DNA of 64,000 nt, from contig NZ_CP047957.1 of NCBI RefSeq assembly GCF_014280035.1, forward strand, positions 992,001 to 1,056,000, written 5' to 3'. The translations under genes were made by a program, and so were the position numbers. Shown piece by piece: positions 25,029 through 33,037 of this stretch (within the stretch, counting starts at the first letter, position 1; every line of letters begins with the position of its first letter). The notes under the pieces were generated by a model. That model had not been told where the DNA came from, ran no database searches, and saw nothing but the letters and a program-made list of their open reading frames with translations. The DNA comes from Synechococcus sp. A18-25c (GTDB lineage Bacteria; Cyanobacteriota; Cyanobacteriia; PCC-6307; Cyanobiaceae).

Positions 25029-26009
25029 ATGGGTGTTACTAATTGGATTTATGAATACAGGCTGCCACTTGATGTGGTCGATGGCTACGAAACACAATCT
25101 GCTACACCCGACAGCTCGAAGTCCATCTCAGACCCACTGACAGGCCTCGCTGCTCCGTCTGAAGTCGACCGCGAGATGGAGGTGAGGTCCGAATTAGAAG
25201 CGGACTCTGTTTGCAGTTCTTGGGACCCTTCCCAAGTCGTGCGATCTGGGATTTTTGGGGATGAACCCTATCGCCCATTGTTGCCTGATCCATTTAGACG
25301 CCGGGTTGTCGACTGGTCGGCAGCACAGGATCAAAACTTCCGCGGTTGGGATTTTGATTCACTCATGCTTGCACGCGGTGATTTTTCAAGAAGTGATTTT
25401 ACGAATGCTGAAATGCGGAGTCAAAATGTTTGGTCGGCTATTTTTCAAGACTCGATCCTCTATTCGGCGAGTATCCAATACAGCGGTTTTAGGTTTGTGG
25501 ATTTTTCTGGCTCCGATATGCGAAGACTGAATGGGATCAAGGCAGATTTGAGGGATTCAAAGTTTAATCAATCCGATTTGAGAGGGGCGAACCTGACGTA
25601 TGCAAATCTGAGAGATGTAACTCTTAAAGAAGCCAAGATATTCTCAACAATGTTTTTCAATACATTTCTCGAAGGGGCGTCAATGGTCAATGTTGAAGGA
25701 GAGGGGTCTTGTTTTTGTGATGCGCGCCTTGAAGAGTCGACGTTGATTGAATCTGCATTCAATCAGGCAAGTTTTAAAGGGGCAGATCTTGGCAATGCAC
25801 GTGCTACTGGTGTTGATTTTCGTGATGTGGATTTTACTGATTCTGATTTAAGCGGCACAATCTTTGATGGTGTGGACCTGAGGGGCGCTGAAATTAGAAA
25901 TGCCACATTGTCAGATGCTGTCTGGACCAATACGGTCTGTCCTGATGGCAGTACGAATACAATGAGTCTTCCATGCTTGGGTGATCAGCAAATTCCTATT
26001 CAATTATGA
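25029..26009 (+). CDS. Pentapeptide-repeat protein
   Basis: A 326-residue protein whose C-terminal two thirds consist of A(D/N)Lxx repeats forming a quadrilateral beta-helix, for example FSRSDFTNAEM, DLRGANLTYANLRDV, SFKGADLGNARATG and DLSGTIFDGVDLRGA. It ends with the common tail NTVCPDGSTNT. The N-terminal 90 residues are polar and not recognised. ATG at 25029 or a TTG at 25020 may start it. The gene and its upstream 275 bases are AT-richer than the neighbouring housekeeping genes, which suggests transfer or relaxed selection. The function is unknown. Confidence 0.88.
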   Translation: MGVTNWIYEYRLPLDVVDGYETQSATPDSSKSISDPLTGLAAPSEVDREMEVRSELEADSVCSSWDPSQVVRSGIFGDEPYRPLLPDPFRRRVVDWSAAQDQNFRGWDFDSLMLARGDFSRSDFTNAEMRSQNVWSAIFQDSILYSASIQYSGFRFVDFSGSDMRRLNGIKADLRDSKFNQSDLRGANLTYANLRDVTLKEAKIFSTMFFNTFLEGASMVNVEGEGSCFCDARLEESTLIESAFNQASFKGADLGNARATGVDFRDVDFTDSDLSGTIFDGVDLRGAEIRNATLSDAVWTNTVCPDGSTNTMSLPCLGDQQIPIQL

Positions 26010-26035
26010 TTCATTCGTGTTGACAAAGTTGTTCG

Positions 26036-26070
26036 AAACACTTGGGGTAAAGGATAAGCCTCAGTGTTTT
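26036..26070 (+). terminator. Possible Rho-independent terminator after the pentapeptide gene
   Basis: AAACACT pairs with AGTGTTT across a 20-base loop that holds GGGG/CC(T)C pairs, and the 3' arm runs into TTTT. It lies 27 bases after the stop codon. The T-run is short, so the call is tentative. Confidence 0.4.
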
Positions 26071-26166
26071 GCATGGTCAATTTATGTTTTTATTCGTCGA
26101 TTCGTTCTGGATTCGAGCCGGTAGTTCCATCCTCGCTAGCGTTGCTGTAGTGATTGAAGGTAGACC

Positions 26167-26850
26167 GTGAAGATCGCAAACAGGTTGCAATACAGCACCG
26201 TTCTGCGAGCACTGACATTTGCAGCTTTTGCGGGGATTGTGACCAGCTGCGCCGGGTCTGGTTCCGCTCCATCTGCCGACGGAGATGCGGCTGAGGTGAT
26301 TCGTATTCAGCTCGATGGCGCTGATCCTGCAGCCAGCACCGGTGAAGGGGTGACAGGAGTTGAGTCGAAGCGCTTCCAGGTGGGCTTCGGTCGCAACGGC
26401 ATCGCCTGTGCAGGAACGCGCTTTGAGGAAGGCTGGACTCCGTTGGGAACGTTCAGGGTGAATGCGATTCTCAGCGCTGATCGCTTTGCCATGGACCCTG
26501 ATCTCGTCAAGTTATCTGGAAAGAGTGAGGCCTACCTGCGCGAGAACCTCTTCCGCAATATGAGTGCGATTGATTTCAAGGGTGACGGTGAAACCGGTGA
26601 GTACGGAATCGGTTACGTCAGCCTTGCTCCCGTTCCAGCCACGCCTCAGCCTTTTCGCTTCAACACGTACGACGGTCAATTCCGCTGGTACAGCTTTGCG
26701 ATCCACGGAACCAACGATGACTCGCGCGTGGGTCAAGCCATCACCGGTGGTTGCATCAATGTGAATCAGTCTGTAATGGCTGCTTTGCTTAAAACGGTGC
26801 AGTTGGGTGACGAAGTGGTGATCCATTCCGACACGCCATGCACCCCTTGA
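26167..26850 (+). CDS. L,D-transpeptidase-type lipoprotein (YkuD fold)
   Basis: A 227-residue exported protein. The GTG start leads a lipoprotein signal peptide with lipobox VTSC (Cys28). The YkuD catalytic motif is FAIHGTNDDSRVGQ followed by TGGCINVN, with the Cys as nucleophile and His in AIHGT. Such enzymes cross-link peptidoglycan 3-3 or attach proteins to it in the periplasm. The region between (about 75-170) carries YGIGYVSL and FNTYDGQFRWYS. It converges on the cPLA2-like gene. Confidence 0.85.
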   Translation: MKIANRLQYSTVLRALTFAAFAGIVTSCAGSGSAPSADGDAAEVIRIQLDGADPAASTGEGVTGVESKRFQVGFGRNGIACAGTRFEEGWTPLGTFRVNAILSADRFAMDPDLVKLSGKSEAYLRENLFRNMSAIDFKGDGETGEYGIGYVSLAPVPATPQPFRFNTYDGQFRWYSFAIHGTNDDSRVGQAITGGCINVNQSVMAALLKTVQLGDEVVIHSDTPCTP

Positions 26851-26895
26851 TGCCCAGGCACTGTGATGATTGATTGGAGAAATTATTTGTTGTTG

Positions 26896-28476
26896 TTAGT
26901 AATTGAAGGCAAAAGAATCGGCTATGAGCGAGTCTCCCTCTGGGCTGTTTAAGGCTTGGCGAAAGCTGTTGAAGTTTGTGTCGTATTGATTTAGGATATT
27001 GCCGTTGTAAGCAATTGGGTCGGACGACGGATTGCTAAATATGAATAGATTTAGGGTGCCATTTATTTTGCCTGGGATGCCGAATGTTTCGTTGTCGCGC
27101 GTTGTGACCTTGATCGTGCGTTGCTCAAGTCTCACGTTGCTGTCGCTTGGTTCGAAGCTCCAGTTGGGATCAGCTGGAATCCCAGTCAGAGAGTCAGCAT
27201 TGAAAACAACCGCATTCGGTTGCGTGAATGTGAAAGGGAGACTGGGGATTGGGTAGCCGTCGTTGGTGGGGAGTGGGTTGCCGTCTTGATCGAATCCAAA
27301 CAGCATGGTGATGTCGTAGGGAAGTTTTAGAATTCCATCATCGTTGAGAGTGATATTGACCCAGTCTGACAGTCGGTTTGTAGTGTTGATGAATGCGGAG
27401 ATTTGAAAATTATTCTCCAGGCCTGAATCGCTTTGCAAGGCTGAAAGGCCATAGCTAATGGCTGTGTTGTCAATGAACAAGCCATCCAAGGTGCGAGCTA
27501 ATCCTCGTTCTTTGGCAGTGCTGTGTCCAGCTCTTTCGCTTATCGTTTGCGGTGCTTTCGGATAATTGGTTAGGCCTTGTGGTGTGAGGCTAACCATGGG
27601 TGCGAGTTTGTCAGCGTTGCGTGTGGTCAGTGCGTTTAATCCGATTGCAAAAGCTGCAGAAGAGTAGACAGAAGGGCTTATGAGAGGAAGTTGACTCGCA
27701 TCGCCCTTGCTAGGGATTCGTGTACTTGAACGCTGAAAACCGCGAACAGAGTTGTAATCAATTCTGACATCATTTGTTCCTGCTCCTGTTACTCGAAATA
27801 GTGAATTCGTTCCTGCACTATTGTTGAGTTCAATCGATAATGGAATAACCTGCGCGTCGTTGGGGATGTTGTTGGCGAGAGCTGCTGATTCAATATTGTT
27901 GAGTGGGGGGAACAGGCCGCTTCTGGCGGCGATCATGGGTTGTGGTGGCAAAGCCCTGTCGAAAATATTTCTAGCTCGAATGGCGCTCAGACCAGTAGCG
28001 AAGATGAGGTGCTTGTTTTGTGCCCAACGCGTCAGACTTCCTGGTGTGAATTGACCAACTGGTATGTCACCCGCTGGTGCATAAACAAGCTTTTTGACTA
28101 ATCTCTCCCAATTGAAATCGATCCCATTTTTGTCTGAAAGTAAAGGTAACATGAACGGTTCAACGCTTCTTTGCCCGAACTGAGGAAGCCTTTCGAAAGC
28201 CTCTCGGACTTGCCCAAGAAATCCTGAGTTTGTGATGGCATCGGTGCCCGACTTTGATTGAAGTGCTGTATTGATCGCGGTCGAGCTTGCCAGAGTGGTC
28301 AGAGCCCAGGTGCCACCGGAATTGGCTGCGATTGCATCGGTGTTGCCGAACAGGTTGTTGAGGTCTCTGGTTTGGCCTCGTTGCTCAAGCGCGTCGAGGG
28401 CTCCAGCTGTCATCCCGTAGAGCGCGCTGAGGCTGTGCCAGCCACCACCACTAAAAGCAACGAGTTTTTGGCTCAT
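26896..28476 (-). CDS. cPLA2/patatin-like hydrolase
   Basis: A 526-residue protein not seen as a common cyanobacterial housekeeping gene. Active-site elements of the cytosolic phospholipase A2/lysophospholipase superfamily are visible: the oxyanion loop FSGGGWHSL at 8-16, the nucleophile elbow ANSGGTWAL with Ser53 (compare GLSGSTW), and a catalytic-Asp candidate Asp331 in LDGLFIDNTA. There is no signal peptide. Likely reactions are ester hydrolysis of phospholipids or other acyl esters. Codon use is AT-richer than the neighbours. A degenerate second copy of its 5' third lies directly upstream on the same strand. Confidence 0.78.
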   Translation of the reverse strand: MSQKLVAFSGGGWHSLSALYGMTAGALDALEQRGQTRDLNNLFGNTDAIAANSGGTWALTTLASSTAINTALQSKSGTDAITNSGFLGQVREAFERLPQFGQRSVEPFMLPLLSDKNGIDFNWERLVKKLVYAPAGDIPVGQFTPGSLTRWAQNKHLIFATGLSAIRARNIFDRALPPQPMIAARSGLFPPLNNIESAALANNIPNDAQVIPLSIELNNSAGTNSLFRVTGAGTNDVRIDYNSVRGFQRSSTRIPSKGDASQLPLISPSVYSSAAFAIGLNALTTRNADKLAPMVSLTPQGLTNYPKAPQTISERAGHSTAKERGLARTLDGLFIDNTAISYGLSALQSDSGLENNFQISAFINTTNRLSDWVNITLNDDGILKLPYDITMLFGFDQDGNPLPTNDGYPIPSLPFTFTQPNAVVFNADSLTGIPADPNWSFEPSDSNVRLEQRTIKVTTRDNETFGIPGKINGTLNLFIFSNPSSDPIAYNGNILNQYDTNFNSFRQALNSPEGDSLIADSFAFNY

Positions 28477-28561
28477 ATCCTTTCTCCAAGCTGTAGTTTC
28501 TTAGCCCATCTGACCTTTGCTGCAGAGTATGGGTGTTGATTCTTAGACGGCTAGGTAAAGC

Positions 28562-29137
28562 TTGAGTTGCTTCCATCTGCCTCAATGTTGTTGATGGGCC
28601 AAAGTCTCGGTGGATTTCTGTCTACGACGAGTGGTTGTGGTGGCAGGGCTCCCTCGTTGCTCTGGACGGCACTTCATCCAGTGCCGATGATGCGCTTTTC
28701 CTTCGCGTCTCATCCAACATCTCCGTCGATACGAAGTTGCCTGAAGGGATGTCTTGTCCGGGTGTGAAGATGAGATCGTCGACAAGTCGCTTCGTCAAGT
28801 CGCTGACATTCGTCGTTATCACCCAATAGTTGACATCAGGTCGATCAGGTCGCTGACCGTTTCGGTGGAATCTCCAAAGCGTGAAAGCTGTTTGAACGCT
28901 TGCTTCACCTGGCCGAGATGGCTGGAGCCCGTGATGGCGTTCATGCCCGATTGGGTTTCTTGAGCGCCCAGGCTCCGTCTGATTTGGCGGAAATGGCATC
29001 CACCCACGCAAAAAGCCGGTTAGGAGTCCTGCTTTCCCCTTCGTCCTCGAGAACGTCAAGGGCTCCCGCAATCATTCCGTAGAGCGCACTGAGGCTGTGC
29101 CATCCACCACCACTGAAGGCGTGAGTCGTCGGCTCAT
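28562..29137 (-). pseudogene. Truncated, frameshifted copy of the cPLA2-like gene
   Basis: On the minus strand the segment begins ATGAGCCGACGACTCACG, like the intact gene, but one base is missing before the SGGGWHSLSALYGM equivalent. It continues as AGALDVLEDEG, then SDGAWALK in place of NSGGTWAL with the Ser lost. After a stop and frame change come NAITGSSHLGQVKQAF and RLVDDLIFTPGQDIPSGNF, and in another frame ALPPQPLVVDR and INNIEAD, ending at TAG. These match residues 1 to about 198 of the intact protein in order. Several frameshifts and loss of the C-terminal 60 percent show a decaying duplicate. Confidence 0.85.
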
Positions 29138-29198
29138 GCCGCTCTCGGCTTCGATGCAGCCCATGGGTGAACAGCTCAATCCTGGATGTTTCGCGGCT

Positions 29199-29867
29199 TC
29201 AGTGACGCCGTGGTGCCCCCCGACGGGCCGCCAGCACCGCCTGCACTTTTCTCCAGCTCACACCGTGATAGGCAAGTGCGACCTGCATGTGGAAAAGGAT
29301 GTCGGCGGCTTCGCCGGCAATTTCGTCAGCATCGTTGTCTTTGCAGGCCATCACGAACTCGGCGCTCTCTTCGCCGATCTTCTTGAGAATGCGGTTGTCG
29401 CCACCCTCGAGCAGCTTGTTGGTGTAGCTCCCTTCCTCAGGCGCGTCGCGTCGAGCTTCAATCACCCGCATCAGCTCCGTGCAGGCATCCGCTGGGGGAG
29501 GAAGCGCATGTTCGCCGCCCTCGCTGCGCTGGTCCTCCTCTTCGAAGAAACAGCTGCGTGCACCGGTATGACAGGCCACATCACCGGTCTGTTCAATGGT
29601 GAGCAGGAGAACGTCGGCGTCGCAGTCGTAGCGGATTCCGCGCAGTTTTTGGGTGTGGCCGCTGGTACCCCCCTTATGCCAAAGCTCCTGTCGTGACCGA
29701 CTCCAGTAGTGGACTTCTTCGCTGCGGAGGGTGTGTTCCAGCGCCTCGCGATTCATCCACGCCACCATCAGAACGGCACCATCAAGCCAGTCCTGAGCGA
29801 TTGCGGGGATCAAGCCGGCTTCGTTGAAGCGGAGCTGATCGATAAAGGCAGGGGTGAGAGACTGCAT
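29199..29867 (-). CDS. hisI: Bifunctional histidine biosynthesis protein HisIE
   Basis: A 222-residue fusion. The N-terminal phosphoribosyl-AMP cyclohydrolase has [25 protein letters not shown] and the zinc cysteines in [11 protein letters not shown]. The C-terminal phosphoribosyl-ATP pyrophosphatase has [19 protein letters not shown] and [12 protein letters not shown]. It acts in the cytosol at steps 2 and 3 of histidine synthesis. [12 protein letters not shown] at 29867 is preferred over the ATG at 29882. Confidence 0.95.
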   Translation of the reverse strand: MQSLTPAFIDQLRFNEAGLIPAIAQDWLDGAVLMVAWMNREALEHTLRSEEVHYWSRSRQELWHKGGTSGHTQKLRGIRYDCDADVLLLTIEQTGDVACHTGARSCFFEEEDQRSEGGEHALPPPADACTELMRVIEARRDAPEEGSYTNKLLEGGDNRILKKIGEESAEFVMACKDNDADEIAGEAADILFHMQVALAYHGVSWRKVQAVLAARRGAPRRH

Positions 29868-30056
29868 CAAGCCGTCGCGCACGCAAACGAGGTTGCAGTG
29901 ATCCTCGCGCAGCGCGGTTCAAAGGCCCTTGTTCCTTGCAGTGGACTGACTTGCTCCAACGGTCAATCTGACGACAAACTGATTCATATTCCTTACGCAT
30001 GATGTATTAAAACCGCGAAGTCATGTCCGCGGGATCTTCCGATTACAACGATTGCA

Positions 30057-30224
30057 ATGAGCCGACGAGGAATGCACCCCTCCCTGATGGTGTGCAACAG
30101 CCCTAAACGCCAACATTCAAGACCCGAGAAGGCGCCCAGTGAAATCACTGGATTGGAGTCACCTCAGCGTCGTCGCTTCCTGCGGGAACTGCGTAAAGAC
30201 GAGGCTGACGCAGCGGCCAAGTGA
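30057..30224 (+). CDS. Possible small basic protein
   Basis: A 55-codon frame starting MSRRGMHPSLMVCN and ending QRRRFLRELRKDEADAAAK. The C-terminal half looks like a charged alpha helix. There is no ribosome binding site of note. It occupies the otherwise empty 500 bases between hisIE and the S9 peptidase; nothing else is recognised there. Confidence 0.38.
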   Translation: MSRRGMHPSLMVCNSPKRQHSRPEKAPSEITGLESPQRRRFLRELRKDEADAAAK

Positions 30225-30368
30225 GGCCGCCTGAGTTCGACGGCATCCGATGTCGTATTGGTGAATGGCTTTGGGTGTGATTTTTTAGTGCAGCGAAGGT
30301 GCCTGTCTCGTGTGATGGGCAAGCCCCACTGCCATCGATACGTTGACAGCAGCGCTTCCAACGTTGCA

Positions 30369-32369
30369 ATGCCAGCCCATCTCAAGCGACTTCTGGTTGG
30401 CGCTGGTCTGGTTCTGGTGGGGAGCACTTTGATCAGTGCCTCGTCAGCCTCGAATCGAAGGGCGGTCACGCCTTTTGACTTTTTCACCACCCGAGAGGCC
30501 TCCAGCCCGCAGATTTCACCTGACGGTCAAACACTGGTTTTTGTTCTGGAAGAACCAGGTCCTCGAAAAGAAGGTCAACCCTGGAGTGGTGATCACGATC
30601 TTTGGAAAATGCCTGCCGACGGCAGTGCGGCTCCCCAACGCTGGCTTGCAAGTCCCCAGAAGGATTGGTCACCTCGCTGGTCCCCCGATGGCGGGACACT
30701 GGCCTTCCTCTCCAAGCGCAACAACGCTGATGGGGATCCGTCTTCGACGCAGATCTATCTATCGGACCCGCACGGCACTGAGTTAAGACAGCTCACGCGC
30801 GTGACCGGCGATGTCTCCGGATTCCGCTGGGCCCCAGATGGCCGCACTCTCGCGTTTCTGTTAGCGGACGATCCCGGTGATGCCGTAACGGGTCCCCAGC
30901 TCTCGAGTCGTCCCAAGCCGTTGACAGCGCTGTTTGAAGTGTCTGTTTTGGGGGGAGATCTCAGACGGATTTCACCTTCGGATCTGAATGTGATCGACTT
31001 TGACTGGTCCCCGGACGGGACGCGAATTGCCGCGTTGTCCTCTCCCAGTGCCAAGGTCTCGGATTTAGTCAGTGCCAGACAGTTGGTGATCCTCGATCCC
31101 TCTGTTGGTGAAGTGGCGCGTCGTTTCACCAATCGCATCGGCTGGGACTCCCCAGTGCTGTGGTCTCCCGATGGCGAACTCATCCATGTGGATGTTTGGA
31201 GTCCTTCCCCTGGCGATGCTTGGTCACCTGCATTGATCTCAGCCACCGACGGTCACACGCAGATTGTGTTGGATGGCATCAAAGCGACGATCGCAGACAC
31301 ACGTTGGTCTGCTGATTCTCGCTTTCTGTACGGTCAATTGTTGGAAGGTAATCAGATGTCTCTCGCCAAGATTGATCGAGAGACAGGTGCGATCGAGCGC
31401 TTAAGCCCGACGGGTGTCAATGTGTTTGCTAAGAACAGCTACACCATCCACGATCAGTCAGGTCGTGTTGTGTTCCTCAAGGGTTCACCTTCAACATCAC
31501 CTGATCTTTGGTTGATTGGTGAGGACCAGACATCCAAACAGCTGACGCGTTTAAATCCGCAGTTTGATGCGATTCGCTTTGGCGATGTGCGTGAGGTGAA
31601 ATGGCGCAATCCAGATGATGGTCACACGGTGCATGGATTCTTCGTTCTACCTCTTGACTATCAGGAAGGTCGTCGCTACCCGATGGTGACGATTCTCCAT
31701 GGCGGTCCAACATCGGCATGGAGAATTGGTTGGTCAGACGGTTTCACCGATTGGGGTCAGCAATTAGCCGCCCTTGGCTATATCGCTTTTTTCCCAAATG
31801 TTCGTGGTTCACTGGGGGCTGGAGTTGATTATGCCAATGCCAATACAGGAGATTTAGGTGGAATTGACTATGAGGATGCAATGAGTGGGATCGACGCTAT
31901 GGTGTCGCAAGGATTTGCTGATCCTAATCGTTTGGGTGTTGGTGGTTATAGCTATGGGGGTTATCTGAGTTCTTGGAGTATCACACAGACCCCACGATTT
32001 AAGGCGGCTGTTTCGGGTGGAATCCTTTCGAATCTGATCAGCTTTTATGGAACGACTGACAATCCTGTGTATTTAAGAGTTCATCTTGGTGAACCACCTT
32101 TTGCTGAGCCATCGCTCGCCTGGCAACGCTCTCCTCTTAAGCATGCAGCTCAAGTAACAACGCCTGTGATGTTTTATGGGGGTGACAGCGACTACCGCAC
32201 GCCCCCTGGTCAGGTCCATGAAATGCATCGCGCGGTTGAAGATGCTGGGGTGACGACGTTGAAGGTCCTTTATCCAGGAGAAGGTCATGGATTCGTAGAC
32301 CGCAACAATCAATTGGATCTGATGCAAAGGATGCTCGATTGGTATGGGCGTTATTTGCCCGCGGATTAA
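30369..32369 (+). CDS. Secreted S9-family prolyl oligopeptidase-like peptidase
   Basis: A 666-residue serine peptidase with a signal peptide (VGAGLVLVGSTLISAS). An N-terminal beta-propeller built of WD/TolB-like repeats (SPRWSPDGGTLAF, FRWAPDGRTLAF, FDWSPDGTRIAAL) precedes the C-terminal alpha/beta hydrolase domain. The triad is Ser in GGYSYGGYLSS, Asp in GGDSDYRTP and His in GEGHGFVDR. It probably trims peptides in the periplasm, acylaminoacyl or dipeptidyl type. The open frame extends to 30258, but MPAHLKRLL at 30369 precedes the signal peptide directly. Confidence 0.9.
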   Translation: MPAHLKRLLVGAGLVLVGSTLISASSASNRRAVTPFDFFTTREASSPQISPDGQTLVFVLEEPGPRKEGQPWSGDHDLWKMPADGSAAPQRWLASPQKDWSPRWSPDGGTLAFLSKRNNADGDPSSTQIYLSDPHGTELRQLTRVTGDVSGFRWAPDGRTLAFLLADDPGDAVTGPQLSSRPKPLTALFEVSVLGGDLRRISPSDLNVIDFDWSPDGTRIAALSSPSAKVSDLVSARQLVILDPSVGEVARRFTNRIGWDSPVLWSPDGELIHVDVWSPSPGDAWSPALISATDGHTQIVLDGIKATIADTRWSADSRFLYGQLLEGNQMSLAKIDRETGAIERLSPTGVNVFAKNSYTIHDQSGRVVFLKGSPSTSPDLWLIGEDQTSKQLTRLNPQFDAIRFGDVREVKWRNPDDGHTVHGFFVLPLDYQEGRRYPMVTILHGGPTSAWRIGWSDGFTDWGQQLAALGYIAFFPNVRGSLGAGVDYANANTGDLGGIDYEDAMSGIDAMVSQGFADPNRLGVGGYSYGGYLSSWSITQTPRFKAAVSGGILSNLISFYGTTDNPVYLRVHLGEPPFAEPSLAWQRSPLKHAAQVTTPVMFYGGDSDYRTPPGQVHEMHRAVEDAGVTTLKVLYPGEGHGFVDRNNQLDLMQRMLDWYGRYLPAD

Positions 32370-32376
32370 CGACTGA

Positions 32377-32574
32377 ATGTGGTTGGGTGATGTTGTTTTC
32401 CTTGAACCCTGGAACCCTGATCTCGCTGTGATCCATGGAGAGTGGCCTGAGCTCCCATCGACGGCTCTGATCCTCCGAACGGATCAAGATGGAGATGTCG
32501 ACAGGCAGAGTCGTCTTGCACTGCCTCTCCTTCTTCCGCCTGATGCCTCTGCCTCCCGCTGGTCATACCTGTAG
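32377..32574 (+). CDS. Small hypothetical protein
   Basis: A 65-codon frame just after the S9 peptidase (MWLGDVVFLEPWNPDLAVIH to ASRWSYL). It has protein-like alternation of hydrophobic and polar residues, whereas the other plus frame over the same bases is Cys/Arg-rich and unlike protein. It overlaps the start of the QueD-like gene by 32 bases. Not recognised. Confidence 0.45.
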   Translation: MWLGDVVFLEPWNPDLAVIHGEWPELPSTALILRTDQDGDVDRQSRLALPLLLPPDASASRWSYL

Positions 32575-33022
32575 CAAGCAGTTTGAGGACTACCCCTGTT
32601 GTCACCGGCAGTGGCAGCACCCTGGGCATTGCCGGTTTGTGCACGGTTACAGCCGCAGTTTCACGTTTTGGTTTGCCGCCACTGCGTTGGATGCTTGCGG
32701 TTTCGTAGTGGATTTCTCCAGCCTCAGGCCTCTGGAGAAACAATTACGTGACCAGTTTGATCACACGTTTCTTGTGAATGCTGACGACCCGCTGATGGAG
32801 CAGTGGCAGACACTGCATGCCCAGGATGCTTTGGATTTGCGGGTGATGGACAACGTGGGCATGGAAGCCTCTGCCCAGTTGGTGTGGGGCTGGGCCAACA
32901 CCCTATTGAGGGAGCGCGATGGTGGTCGCTCCTGTTGCTGGAAGGTGGAGGCCCGGGAGAACCGAGCCAACGGAGCCTGTTATGAAGCCCTGCCGGAATG
33001 GTTTTCCGCTACGCAGCCATGA
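32543..33022 (+). CDS. 6-pyruvoyl-tetrahydropterin synthase/QueD-like protein
   Basis: About 159 residues. It carries the 6-PTPS-like pattern: a Cys/His-rich start CSKQFEDYPCCHRQWQ, HCRFVHGYSRSFTFWF with zinc-ligand histidines, FVVDFSSLRPLEKQLRDQF, then DHTFLVNADDP. The family makes 6-carboxytetrahydropterin for queuosine or pyruvoyl-tetrahydropterin. Extra cysteines near the start and a cysteine pair late (SCCWKVEA) differ from E. coli QueD, so substrate is uncertain. ATG at 32543 is preferred because the frame upstream of it does not look like protein. Confidence 0.75.
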   Translation: MPLPPAGHTCSKQFEDYPCCHRQWQHPGHCRFVHGYSRSFTFWFAATALDACGFVVDFSSLRPLEKQLRDQFDHTFLVNADDPLMEQWQTLHAQDALDLRVMDNVGMEASAQLVWGWANTLLRERDGGRSCCWKVEARENRANGACYEALPEWFSATQP

Positions 33023-33037
33023 CGGCAACGTTAGTGA

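Noticed and set aside
25029-26009. Repeats within the pentapeptide gene as a CRISPR-like array
   Set aside because: The repeats are degenerate protein-coding pentapeptides, not identical spaced repeats; no CRISPR or cas gene is present.
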